DNA of 64,000 nucleotides from Pardosa pseudoannulata (Eukaryota; Arthropoda; Arachnida; Araneae; Lycosidae), in the NCBI GenBank assembly GCA_032207245.1, contig CM063508.1:117177917-117241916 (forward strand), read 5' to 3'. The position numbers were made by a program, and so were the translations under genes. The notes under the pieces were generated by a model that was not told the DNA's origin, did not search any database, and was given only the letters and a program-made list of their open reading frames with translations. Of the stretch, positions 11,619-22,949 are shown piece by piece; the stretch's first letter is position 1, and each line of letters starts with the position of its first letter.

Positions 11619-12555
11619 TTAGGTGTGTTCAAAGTATCCAGCATCAAAGCACTTTTGTAGACGAATTTTCCACAGATTAAATGCCTCAAGCCATTCATTT
11701 ATTGGAATAGATGAAAAAAATGCATTTATAGCCACATCAATCTCTTCTGAATGTAAACGATGTCCAATTAAGTTCTTTTTCAGATTAAAGAATAACCAAA
11801 AGTCATACATAGCCAGATCAGGTGAATTCGGCGGATGTTCTATCACATTAATTTGTTTTTGTTTAAGAAACTCAACTGTTAATCCGGCTGTATGTGAGGA
11901 TGCATTGTCATGGTGAAACATTAGTCGGGTAACATTCACTTCTTGTAGAATTTGTGGAAGACATTTAGTGGTATACCAGTTTGCTGCTAATGTCTTCTGT
12001 CCTTCCAACTTGATGGCTTTGACCAATCCCGTACTTCTGAAGAAAACGGCATACATCACTTTTTTCAGTGCGCGTTGTCTTTTCACCATTGTCGGAGTGG
12101 GATCATCGTCAAAGCTTTTGGTTTTGCTTTCTTGGCGTGAAGGAACGTCAAAAAACAGTACGTACGTTTCATCACCCGTTACAATTTTAGAAATGATGAG
12201 GTGGTCATCATCATTTAGCCGTTTAAGAGTTTCTCTATTGATTCTGACACGCTTCCCTTTTTGGTGCTCAGTTAGATTATGGGGAACCCAACGGCAAACT
12301 ACTTTTTTTCATATGTAGACATTCATTAATAATTTTGTGTACGGCTGCGGATCCAATGTTAAGTTCCTTCTGTATAATTTGATAGGTACAACGATTATCA
12401 TCCATTAACATTTTTCGTATGGCAGACACATTATCCGGGATGACTGCCGACGGCGGCCTTCCTGTGTGTTCTTCATCCTGAAGAAAATTGCGACCTCTGC
12501 TCAATTCTTTAAACCATCTGAATACAGTAGCACGAGCTACAGATTCACTGCTTTT
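11619..12555 (-). pseudogene. mariner-family transposase, one frameshift, N-terminus incomplete
   Basis: A mariner DDD transposase, which would cut and rejoin element ends at TA targets. The N-terminal part (12277-12555) carries a helix-turn-helix with TVFRWFKE then GRNFLQDEEHTGRP, a family hallmark linking DNA-binding and catalytic domains. The catalytic triad is present: GDET (Asp codon at 12171-12173), HHDNASSH, and NSPDLAMYD. Exactly 34 residues separate the second and third Asp, the mariner D,D34D spacing. The only break I see between the halves is a one-base shift in an A-run (minus-strand sense) at about 12302-12308. The C-terminal part runs to the stop near 11619. The first few dozen residues of a normal mariner protein are not visible upstream, so the copy is also N-terminally incomplete. 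TIRs were not found. Confidence 0.85.
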
Positions 12556-12950
12556 TATTTTATATTTAATATAAATTAGGTCGTTATGATTAATACTCTG
12601 ACCTTGAAAGATAGTATTATAATCCTTAATTGAATGAAAATTTGAAAAAATATTTTATGCAATGAGATAATTTTATAAAGTTAGTGGAATTTTCCTTTAA
12701 TGTTATCTATTTCTTTCTTTCATAAAAAGAATTTAAATACCTCAATAAAAAACCTTTTTTTTTATTTAAACGAAGAATACATTTTTTTTCTTTGAAAAAC
12801 TTAATGTGTATACAAAAGATGGTAGCGTTAAAGTGAACCTCCTGAAACTGACATAAAGTAATATCAGCTTGGAGTTAGCCTTTCCAAACAGGAAAAAATA
12901 AAAGGATACTGATACGATTAATTTAAAAAATTTAAGAAGAAAAAGTATTT
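12509..12950. repeat. Tandem duplication, copy A (mariner 5' piece plus flank)
   Basis: Begins at TTAA (12509-12512) inside the mariner coding region and runs to the TTAA at 12951. It is almost identical to 13380-13827, differing at scattered positions and small indels. It includes the mariner residues ARATVFRWF and about 390 bp of flanking AT-rich DNA. Confidence 0.9.
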
Positions 12951-13383
12951 TTAACACTTTGACTGCCATGGCTATCATATGTGATATCCAGTGATATTTC
13001 CGTTGAGACACTGGCTATCCGATATGATAGCCATTGTGTTTCAACACTTCAGGCCATGGCTATCAAAGATGTTATCAGTTACATGAAAATCGTATTGGAG
13101 TTTGATTGTTGGGCTCCCTACGATGTGTTAGGTATACGTGGTTTGCGCAAATTGGTATATGTGACGATTTTATGAGCTAAGTTTTATGAAAAATTAAATA
13201 TTTGGAACATGCAACAAAAAAGGGAATATATATATAAATAGAGAGAGTTTGTTTTAAAATATTGTTTGTTTTGAAATATTGTTTTTATATATAGTTTTAT
13301 GTTGAAAAAATACAAATTACACAAAAAAAAGTTTGGCCCCGTTGTGAACATTTGCAATTTTGGCTTGGCAGTCAAAGTGTTAA
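12951..13383. mobile_element. piggyBac-type MITE at the junction of a tandem duplication
   Basis: Both ends read TTAACACTTTGACTGCCA in inverted orientation, with TTAA at 12951-12954 and 13380-13383. Inside the left end is an imperfect inverted repeat of about 26 bp (ATGGCTATCATAT and its complement) at roughly 12968-13033. There is no transposase frame; the 64-codon open stretch starting at 12981 has no motif. TTAA duplication with this type of end is characteristic of piggyBac-superfamily MITEs. Both flanks are copies of the same sequence, see findings. Confidence 0.85.
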
Positions 13384-13831
13384 ACCATCTGAATACAGTA
13401 GCACGAGCTGGAGATTCACTGCTTTTTATTTTATATTTAATATAAATTAGGTCATTATGATTAATACACTGACCTTGAAAGATAGTATTATAATCCTTAA
13501 TTGAATGAAAATTTGAAAAATATTTTATGTAATGAGATAATTGTATAAAGTTCTTGGAATTTTCCTTTAATGTTATCTCTTTCTTTCTTTCATAAAAAGA
13601 ATTTAAATACCTCAATAAAATTATCTTTAAAATTTCTTTTATTTAAACGAAGAATACTTTTTTTTTCTTTGAAAAACTTAATGTGTATACAAAAGATGGT
13701 AGCGTTAAAGTGAACCTCCTAAAACTGACATAAAGTAATATCAGTTTGGAGTTAGCCTTTCCAAACACTAAAAAATAAAAAGATACTGATACGATTACTT
13801 TAAAAAATTTAAGAAGAAAAAGTATTTTTAA
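13384..13831. repeat. Tandem duplication, copy B
   Basis: Second copy of the 12509-12950 block. It starts at the TTAA shared with the MITE (13380-13383) and ends with an unoccupied TTAA at 13828-13831, followed by unique sequence starting GCACGTTG. The mariner residues ARATVFRWF recur here but the rest of the transposase does not follow. Confidence 0.85.
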
Positions 13832-15889
13832 GCACGTTGTTAGTGATTCATTTTTTACAAGGTCAAATATTTTTGTAGAAAGAAACACTTTCACATTTTG
13901 TCACTAGATGGCAGCACCAAACTTTGAAAACTTTGAAATTTGCTGCAATTCGATTTCGTTTTATTATGTGTTGATGACATATATGATCATTGACCACAGA
14001 TGATACCTTCTACAGACAGAACAGTTGTAAAATTTTGTTTGAAGAAATTTTGGATGCATATTTATTGAATTGATATTTTTTAGGGAGTTCATAGGTGAGG
14101 TTTAATTTTTTTCTTATAATAGAGCTTATAATATAAATATTTCTTATAATGTCTTATAAATTTCTTATAATATAAATATTAGCTAGAGTAAATATTAAAA
14201 AGAATTTATATCCTTACGATGTAAAAAATTTTAGTTTTGGAAAATAAAACTGATTCAAAAGGTTAATTTTTTAATGAAAGGAAACAGTTCTAAATGATAC
14301 GATTTAACTATTTTTATGAAAAAAAAGGGACCTATTTGAGAATGTAATATATGTAAAGAAATAACATCAAGAAGGTAAAAAAAGAGTTAAATAATATTTT
14401 TGTTGAACAAATTTTCTTTTCTTTTTTTAAAGTAGAAAAAGTCATCTATGTACGATGAAAACATATAAATATATTTTTGTTATTTTATTTATAATTTACA
14501 TTGTAATTTTAAATATTTCCAAATTTAGAAAAATTTTTACTAATCCCACAATAAATTATTCCAGTAAAATATATTTCATAATTTAGTGGTATCGCTAAGC
14601 TGTAAATCCAAATGGAACATTACTAGTCACAGAACCATATTAAATTAAAGCCACTGCATATTTGGTAACAGTATTACTCAATAGATGGCAGCACTAAAAT
14701 ACTCCTTTGCTCCAATCTTTTAAGGTATTGTTTGTACGAGATTTATTAATTTATTTTTGTGCGAATAATGCAATGGACTGTGTAGACAACATGAAAAATA
14801 TTTATGTGAATTTCGTACACATCTAGTTCACCTTAAGTTCATATCTAGAATATTACCTAAATTTTGCGAAACGATGTAAACTTTCATGGAATATTTTATA
14901 TTAGATGCTGCACAAAGAATATGGTCACATTTAGTTTTATATTCTTAAGGAAATGAGTAATACCAGAGCTACAACCAACATGAAGACTCGACGAACTTGG
15001 GCTCTTTTTTATCTAAATTTTATATTTTTTAATTAATAAACAATAAGTAATTAAATACCTAATTGGTCCAATTTGAGATCTCTCCCTCCCTTCTGTAACG
15101 AAATTGCTATGGTTCTGGTTGATACAATGACTATCATTTACCAGGAGAGTCTCCAAAATTCTCTTTAAATACATACACATACATACACGTGAGTGTGTGT
15201 GGTGTAATATATCAAAATTATTGTCCCTAAATAGATATCCAAAATTCTCCCTTTTTTCCAGTGTCGTTTCTTAATACCTCATTTCCCAGCTATAAAACGT
15301 CAGATAAAGGAGTGTTCTCGATCTTACATTCTTTTTACCCATCTTTCAAAGCCAACGCTGGAATAAATGCTAATTTTCTCTCCACTGTCCATTTTTTCAG
15401 CTGCCCCAGGAAATGGTATTGATAATAATTAAATTGCTGCCTGTGTGTTTGAGCTAACTTAAAGTTCCACCCTTGCCTCTCCAAAAGTACTGATCCATCT
15501 TTAGTCTCATGAGAACAAAATCACGTGATTAACTCGAATGGGGCGGGGGGCGATATCGGTGTATATCCTTGCAACAATCTATGCAGAGCTATTGTACTGT
15601 AAAGAGTGTTGGTACACCAATGCATTTCGAATACCGAATAAATGTGACGATCCACAACGTTGGATTTCGTTTCTTTTTTAAAGCTTTATGCCTGCATTTT
15701 GATTAGCAGTTATTTTTGACCATCAAGCCCGGGCAAATTATATTAGCGTTCGTGCTGAACTATCCCCAATCTCTGTCTTGAGTTCCAGGAACCCCCTAAT
15801 AAGAAAAATGTAGGTCCTGCAGGGATAAAAGAGTCCCTTTAATTTTTCAACAAGAAACTATATTGCCGCATAAAGTAGCTTAGGCAACG
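13832..15889. other. Intergenic AT-rich DNA
   Basis: About 2 kb without recognisable gene. ATGGCAGCAC words occur at about 13908 and 14687 in otherwise unrelated context. Confidence 0.4.
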
Positions 15890-15962
15890 GTCTCAGTGGC
15901 CGAATGGTCAAAGCACGCGGTCCAGACCCGAAGATTGTGGGTTCGATGCTTGCCATGGCGGT
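15890..15962 (+). other. tRNA-like sequence with intact Pol III A and B boxes
   Basis: TGGCCGAATGG (15897-15907) fits the A-box consensus and GTTCGATGC (15941-15949) fits the B-box consensus, at tRNA-like spacing. The putative anticodon stem (around GCGGTCCAGACCC) pairs poorly and the acceptor ends do not pair well, so I do not call a functional tRNA. It is more likely the head of a tRNA-derived SINE or a tRNA pseudogene. Confidence 0.6.
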
Positions 15963-15993
15963 TTATCCAAAGTACGGATTTTTAATTTAAAAA

Positions 15994-16204
15994 TGTTATT
16001 TATTGTTTCCTTATGTTCTTGAACATTCTAGATCTTTCTTTAATATGTAAATTAGTTATTTCTCGATTATTCTGTTCGGGTATATAAGCTGATACCCACT
16101 AATTGTAGGCAACTTCTCGATCTTGTAAAGTTGCGAGTTGCTTACTAGCTTCAATAAATTCGTTTGTTCAGTTAAACGGTGTGTTCATTCGAATCTTCGT
16201 GACA
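15994..16204 (+). mobile_element. LTR-like terminal fragment
   Basis: The order TATATAAG (16081), AATAAA (16153-16158) and a terminal CTTCGTGACA ending at 16204 fits the promoter, polyadenylation and 3' border of an LTR. A TGT start at 15994 would give 211 bp, but flanking 4-5 bp duplications were not found, so the left border is a guess. Confidence 0.35.
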
Positions 16205-17370
<1,166 letters not shown>

Positions 17371-17372
17371 TA

Positions 17373-19313
17373 TGTTACGGCCAAAGCCCGAAGTTCAGCC
17401 AGTTCCCGAATTGGCCGGCCAAATCGCACATTGGCCGGGGCGTGTGGCCAATGTGCGATGTAATGGAAAGGAATAGCGTATATGCGACCTTGGCCGGCCA
17501 CTTCCCGAAGTGCCCGAAACTCCCTGGCCAATGTTCGATGTGCTGAAGCAATGCTGTTCGGCAGGGTAGATTCCGTTGTGATGACGGCATGCACATGGTA
17601 GCAAGGACAGTGTGTTATATTTTCAGTGTATCTGGCATCCAAGTATCAAATCACGAATCTGCAATGCGTTATTGTTTACGGGCCCGTCAATTGAATAGTT
17701 TCGATTGCCGGTTAGTGTGCTTTCCCCGGATAGGTAAGCGCTTTCAATATTCGTTTGTTTTTTATTATACTATGGATAAAACTCAGTTTCAAGAATTTGT
17801 ACATGCTTGCAAATTTATATTTTAATACTATTATTACTATATTTATAGTCCTAATACTTTATAGTTTCACCTAAAACTTATACATGTTCATTAACTCCTA
17901 AACCACGAAAGGGATCACAGCGTAATTTGAGAGAATCGTATTGTTTTTCTATAAATTTTTTTCCATGGCTTCTCCTGACGAAACTAGTATGCTGGGAGAA
18001 GATGATGCACATGCAAATGCAGAACCAACTTTTGATATGAGAACCGAGTTCTTAGGTAAATTGAATATATTGCTGCAAGGAAAAGCAGATAATAGCTGGA
18101 TTCTCAGCAGAGACAAGTACTGTATTTTCATAGAGGACGTTAAAAAGGCTAAATCAAAGTAGAAAAAAGAAACTGTTGACTATCGTCGACTAAGAAAATA
18201 TGATGTTATTGAGGTTGACTGAAAAGAAAAACTTATTGTACCAGTAACAGAAGAAAATAGCTTTATTTTGCATTATATGCACACAGAAGAGTTTTTCGAC
18301 TTCCTACATAATACTCACTTGAAAATTGAACATGAATGGAGAAGGATCTGCAAACTAAGTACAAAAATTGTCACCAAGGAATTCGATATATTTTATCTCC
18401 GCTTATGCAAACAGTGTCAGACCAAATTATCTAATTTTAAGAAAAGTCTATTTTCTATACCTTTGATATTTAAATAATTTAACTCAAGATGCCAGGTAGA
18501 TCTTATCGATATGCAAAGTAACCCAGACAGCGAATTCAAGTTTGTACTCAATCACCAGGATCATTTAACAAAGTTCAAATTATTGCGAGCTCTGAAAAGC
18601 TCTGAAAGATTTCCATTTTGCAAGAGAAACTAATTACACTGGCATCCGTATGCACAGTGGAAAATTCATTACGAACCTTTGCCTCTTCACAATCGCTGAC
18701 CGGCGGCCGAGACTACACTCGATGCAGTTGCACTACTAAGTGCTACATAAATCGCTGCAGATGTAAAAATAACAAACTGATGTGCAATTCGATATGTCAT
18801 AAAAGTTTATCTTGTTGTAACAAGTGATGATACCAATAATTTTCTGTAATAAACTAATTCAGTAGATAATGTGATTATCTCCTTGTTTGTATGTTTTCTC
18901 CAATTGAGAGGAAATTTTCATAAAACACCAGGAGGTTTCTGGTACTGTGAGATCCTTACTCACTAAAATTTCTAACTTCAGACTACAGCCCACATAAGGC
19001 CACCGTACCTCCTTGGCCTTTGTTCCGAAGGACGATCCTAGGCTCCTCAGAGAGCCGGATTAGTCGGAAATCTCCTCTGTGGCAGCTATAATGTGATTAT
19101 CATTAGCATTACGGTATACAAACACCCCAAATTTGCTCATTACCTTGTTTTTCTGACTTTGGCCGATCGCCCCAAGCCAGTTCCCGCATTGGCTGGCCAA
19201 ACCCCGAAATCAAGGAAAGATCGGACATTGGCCAGCCATTGTGAGGCGATATTGGTTATTTCGCGATTTGGCCGGCCAATTCGGGAACTGGCCGACTTCG
19301 GGCTTTGGCCGTA

Positions 19314-19316
<3 letters not shown>
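17373..19316 (+). mobile_element. Integrase-type DNA transposon with ~55-bp TIRs, internally deleted
   Basis: The two ends are long inverted repeats: 17373-17427 and 19262-19316, both starting TGTTACGGCCAAAGCCCGAA and agreeing almost perfectly through the palindrome TTGGCCGGCCAA and on to AAATCGC. The subterminal 100-120 bp on each side hold further TTGGCC/GGCCAA words. Between them are remnants of a KRBA2-like integrase protein (17941-18830). TGT-initiated ends and a retroviral-type integrase suit Ginger or a related integrase-bearing DNA transposon class; the exact class is tentative. No target duplication can be read because both sides are dinucleotide repeat (TA on the left, CA then TA on the right). 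Confidence 0.8.
17941..18827 (+). pseudogene. KRBA2-like transposon integrase, broken and missing most of the catalytic core
   Basis: Resembles proteins annotated as KRAB-A domain-containing protein 2-like, encoded by integrase-type DNA transposons. In one frame from 17941 the N-terminal region is followed by two in-frame stops (near 18160 and 18220) and then HTEEFFDFLHNTHLKIEHE..LRLCKQCQTK, an HHCC-type integrase zinc finger with its His pair and the C-x2-C. A shifted segment at about 18480-18600 reads CQVDLIDMQSNP..HQDHLTKF, the start of the rve catalytic core with its first Asp. The remaining core is missing. The last frame (18618-18827) ends with CSCTTKCYINRCRCKN..LMCNSICH..CCNK, the cysteine-rich tail typical of this family. 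Full-length relatives are several hundred residues longer. Confidence 0.75.
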
Positions 19317-19378
<62 letters not shown>

Positions 19379-19393
19379 CATATCTATATATAC

Positions 19394-19485
<92 letters not shown>

Positions 19486-19517
19486 TATATACATATATAT
19501 ATATATATATAATATAC

Positions 19518-19572
<55 letters not shown>

Positions 19573-19693
19573 TATACATATATATACATATATATATTCA
19601 TATATATACATATATATATATATATACATATATATATACATATATATACTTATATATATATATATATACATATATATATACATATATATATAC

Positions 19694-19758
<65 letters not shown>

Positions 19759-19766
19759 TATATATA

Positions 19767-19824
<58 letters not shown>
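19317..19824. repeat. (CA)n-(TA)n-(TG)n microsatellite forming an imperfect palindrome
   Basis: Starts with CA repeats directly abutting the transposon end, continues as ~460 bp of TA with TACATA interruptions, and ends with TG repeats at about 19800-19824. Because CA and TG are complementary, the whole block is its own approximate reverse complement. Confidence 0.95.
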
Positions 19825-20692
19825 CAAAATTAAACGCTTTCATTTTACAATGGATTTAAAAAGTACTTATTAATATAATTAACAAAGTAAATTAATTTTT
19901 ATGCAACAGCCTACAATTTAATATTTTTACTACCCTCCCCCCCCAAAAAAACCTGCAGATTTCTCATCAAGTATATTTTTAAAATTTCCTTTTCAAAATC
20001 AGAAAAAACTAAATAAGATTATTTTAAAATATTTTAAAGTATCATCTTCTAAGTACATATACTTAGCTGTTATCATTGGAATACAAAAAGAATATTAAAA
20101 TAAAAGAACAATAATAGTTAAAATATACATTTTCCTGTACAAAATATCAATAATTTTTTGAGAACCTAAAATAACCCATGAGTAATATCAAAACATTTTA
20201 ATATGAACTAGCTTTTACTTTATGTGCAAATCTTTCCTCTTCTCACCCGGTCTTCGATTCCCAACTGAATGTTATATTTAATTTAAAGTCTAATATTATG
20301 ATTTAGAATATATTCCATTTATGTAACAACTCAGTAAGTAGAGAATAGAAGCCAGTGAAGTTTATCACGATACACAAAGTAAAGTAGTGTCGAAAAATCT
20401 AAGCAAGGGTTTTCGAAGATGATAGGGAAATAGGATAGTTTTATTGGTAAAAATGCCTCTATAATAATTAATTACGTTTGGCAGATAATTTCCTTTTCAA
20501 TTTTCGGTCGAGGTAATATTGAAACTTGTCGATTTACCGCATCCATACCGTTGCTTTAAATTTTTGAAGCCAACCCATTGACTGCTTGGAAATTCCTGTG
20601 AAGTTGCCTCGCAAAGTCAATGGTCTTCTCTCGTAAAATTGGTCCACTAATTGGAAAAGGATAAGTTTTCTTAGGGTGAAACCAGAAGAATA
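19825..20692. other. Intergenic AT-rich DNA
   Basis: No repeat boundary or gene recognised. Composition becomes less AT-rich after about 20470, ahead of the ORF at 20693. Confidence 0.4.
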
Positions 20693-20998
20693 ATGCATTT
20701 TATGAATCAACAAACAGTCCTTTTTGTTGTTGCTGTCTTATGTCACTTGGTCAGACCAAACACGATTGAACCGGAGGCTACTCGTATTAAGGCCAAAGGG
20801 TTCATCTTTCGTTTTAAAGAGCACCTCAAGGGTGAAAGAACGACTTATACTCAGGTGGGTCCTCGTAATTTTGAAGCAGAGACCAAGCTGAAGACTTATA
20901 GGCTTGACCTGTCACCCCCAGAGGTATTGATTGAGAACTTCGAGAACATCGGGACCACGAACATTTTTTATTTTTGTCAGTCACCTTTAACCCTTTAA
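20693..20998 (+). CDS. Unknown small ORF with signal-peptide-like start; possible exon
   Basis: I do not recognise this protein. The 101-codon frame starts MHFMNQQTVLFVVAVLCHLV, a short polar start plus a hydrophobic core, like a secretory signal. The rest is charged and mixed in composition, with clearly higher GC than the flanks. CAG|GTGGGT at 20852-20860 looks like a splice donor and would end a 54-codon first exon in phase 0. Alternatively the frame once read on: a piggyBac-type MITE is inserted at TTAA 20987-20990, and without it the frame would continue to a stop at 21601-21603 (125 residues), although that extension runs into a tRNA-like SINE remnant. It could be a genuine exon, a pseudogene or chance. 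Confidence 0.35.
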   Translation: MHFMNQQTVLFVVAVLCHLVRPNTIEPEATRIKAKGFIFRFKEHLKGERTTYTQVGPRNFEAETKLKTYRLDLSPPEVLIENFENIGTTNIFYFCQSPLTL

Positions 20999-21523
20999 CG
21001 TGCAGTGGTTCCGCAGAGAAACCACCTGTTAATACTTTATTCTCTTCTTTTTAAAAATATTCGAAGATTTGTTTTCCGATTTTCTATGTTATGAACTCTT
21101 TGATGTAGCAATATATATAATAGAATTTTACATAGTTTATTTTTCGCTTTGAAATATATTAGTTTAAAATTACTTTACATGAAAAATCTCGTATTTGATT
21201 TTTCTTTTTTTATGACTTCAAATAAAAACACTTACCCAAAATAACAATAAAAAATTACATAATAATCTATTTATTACACCATTTCTATGATAATTATACA
21301 TTGTTCTACCAATATAATTAATTTTAAGAAACTGTTGTTTCCATGCTGTACAAGGGGAGGGTTTCACAATTACCCCCCCCCCATCAAAAAAAATATTCCA
21401 CCTACTATAGGAATATAAAATTTGTTTTCATATGTTTCCTATTTATAAGGTTCACAGACAACGTCTATAACCTAATGCCGTGAAATCTGAAAGAATTTTT
21501 AATCATGACCTTTAAAGGGTTAA
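20987..21523. mobile_element. piggyBac-type MITE (TTAACCCTTTAA ends)
   Basis: The ends read TTAACCCTTTAA in inverted orientation, with TTAA at 20987-20990 and 21520-21523. Just inside the left end is a hairpin GTGGTT..AACCAC (about 21005-21025). The interior is AT-rich with a C-run at about 21366 and no transposase frame. The end sequence differs from the other TTAA elements in this window. Confidence 0.75.
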
Positions 21524-21545
21524 AGAACAGGGCGGATTTTAGCCC

Positions 21546-21608
21546 GGCTCCGGCTCCGAACTCGCAACACTCCAGTTACGAGAGCGTTGTCTTTGCCGAC
21601 TGAAATAC
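21546..21608 (-). other. tRNA-like (SINE head) remnant
   Basis: The minus strand reads CAGTCGG..CTCTCGTAACTGGAG..GCGAGTTCGGAGCC, resembling a tRNA body with D-arm, anticodon-arm (CGT) and T-arm regions. The B box has one mismatch and the A box is damaged, so it is a decayed tRNA-derived sequence. Confidence 0.45.
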
Positions 21609-22003
21609 CGCTGCTCCCCTTTTGTTTCCGCTCTTTATTGATCCCCATGGTGTAACGAACATAACTGGCTCCCGGGGAACGATACCTTTTTTGCACCTCC
21701 CCCGAAAAAACATTTATAATATATAGTACAGACTTTTAAGCACCTTTCTACAAGAGATTCCTGGGACATGAGACGATCCTTTGCCCGCCTCTCTGCTACA
21801 ACTATAATTGATGGTGCTTAGTCTACTCCCCATAAAAAATATGCTTTTGAGGGGATGAAGAATGACAGTGAGGAAAGTAAATAATCAGAAGTACTATTGA
21901 GCCACTCCGTTCGTAAATGAACAATCGTCTTTAAACCTTCCTTTTTGGAGTGGATATTTTTTTCCTTCGTAAATCTGAATAACGTCAGAAAATTTATGTA
22001 GGG
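21609..22003. other. Unassigned DNA
   Basis: Nothing recognised apart from the 8-bp target copy ATGTAGGG (21996-22003) of the adjoining hAT element. Confidence 0.4.
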
Positions 22004-22159
22004 CAATGTTTCTCAAAGTGGGGTACGCGTACCCCCAGGGGTACAACAAGAGTTAGACTGGGGGTACAACTCAGGCGAAAGTCAACCGTCTAAAAATAAC
22101 GTGACTCTGTCCCTTCATGAGTTTATAACAAGTTCGACAACTAAAACTGATGCCGATAC

Positions 22160-22705
22160 TCGGAAATGCATAACACAACATTTGGAGTTTGCAAGCGGTC
22201 TTGATAAACTATTTCCCTAATTTAAACAAAAATATTGGTTTGGTTTGGTTCGCTACGGTCTACTGTTTTGCACAAGAGGGCTAATGAGACCGGGACCTAC
22301 TGCTTAAAGCCGATTCCGAACCAAAAATATTGAATGGATAAGAGATCAGTTTAACATTAACACAACATCCATACCAGAAGATTTGACGCATGCAGAAGAA
22401 GAGCAATTGGTGAAATTGGCTTCAGACAAATTTTTGAGAATTGAAAATAGGGAGAGTACCTTAACATCATTCTAAACAAATGCAACATGTGTATCCGGTC
22501 TTAACAAAAAATTTCTGAAATACATCTTACCTTTTCCAAATTTATATTTATGTAAAGTTGCTTTTTCAGCATTTATAGAGATGAAGTCGGAAGAAAGGAA
22601 CAGACTATTAGACTTGGAACCGCATCTGAGATTAAAATTAACAAACAGGGAACCAAATTTTGACGATCTGTCATCTCAGCGCAAACCATTTCTTCCTTTT
22701 CGTTG
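22160..22705 (+). pseudogene. hAT transposase C-terminal (dimerisation) remnant
   Basis: The fragment matches the end of hAT transposases annotated as ZBED5 or SCAND3-like. Before the nested SINE, HLEFASGLDKLFP is readable. After it come WIRDQF..IPEDLTHAEEEQLVKLASD and, beyond a stop and a frame change, LPFPNLYLCKVAFSAFIEMKSEERN followed by LEPHLRLKLTNREPNFDDL. The P-x-x-Y-L-C-x-x-x-F-S region is the hAT dimerisation signature. Catalytic and BED-finger regions are absent. Confidence 0.7.
22238..22322 (-). mobile_element. Nested truncated SINE with 10-bp target duplication
   Basis: An 85-bp SINE 3' portion (plus-strand GGTTTGGTTTGG tail first, then GCTACGGTCTAC and CCGGGACCTACTGCTTAAAGCCG) interrupts the hAT coding remnant. 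It is flanked by AAAAATATTG at 22228-22237 and 22323-22332. Same family as the copy at 40303-41413. Confidence 0.85.
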
Positions 22706-22949
22706 ATCCAAATAATTATTACTTACAATATAACTTTTATTTATTTATATTTTATTATGAATAATTTTATTTCTCGTTTCTTATTATTTTGTGTGCGTCT
22801 AAAAAAAAGAAAAAATAAATATAATTTTGACTGTTGTTAAAATACATCCTATCATTATTTATTTTTTTTTTTGATGAAGGGTACGCAACGTTACGAAAAT
22901 TATAGAAGGGGTACACTATGCCAAGAGTTTGAGAAACGCTGATCTAGGG

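Larger units (their letters stand above)
22004..22941 (+). mobile_element. hAT element remnant with near-perfect 8-bp target duplication
   Basis: The left end reads CAATGTTTCTCAAA and the right end, reversed, CAGCGTTTCTCAAA, the common hAT terminus form. Target copies are ATGTAGGG (21996-22003) and ATCTAGGG (22942-22949), 7 of 8 identical. Both ends carry GGGGTAC-type subterminal motifs. The 938-bp interior retains only a transposase C-terminus and a nested SINE. Confidence 0.8.

Noticed and set aside
11623..12318. Plus-strand ORFs of 97 and 116 codons
   Set aside because: They are antisense shadows of the minus-strand mariner transposase.
13184..13615. 143-codon minus-strand ORF containing ESPARATVFRWF
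   Set aside because: It spans the MITE end and copy B of the duplicated block; only the short mariner piece is real coding history.
17375..17604. Overlapping ORFs in the left transposon arm
   Set aside because: They arise from GC-rich palindromic TIR and subterminal sequence on both strands.
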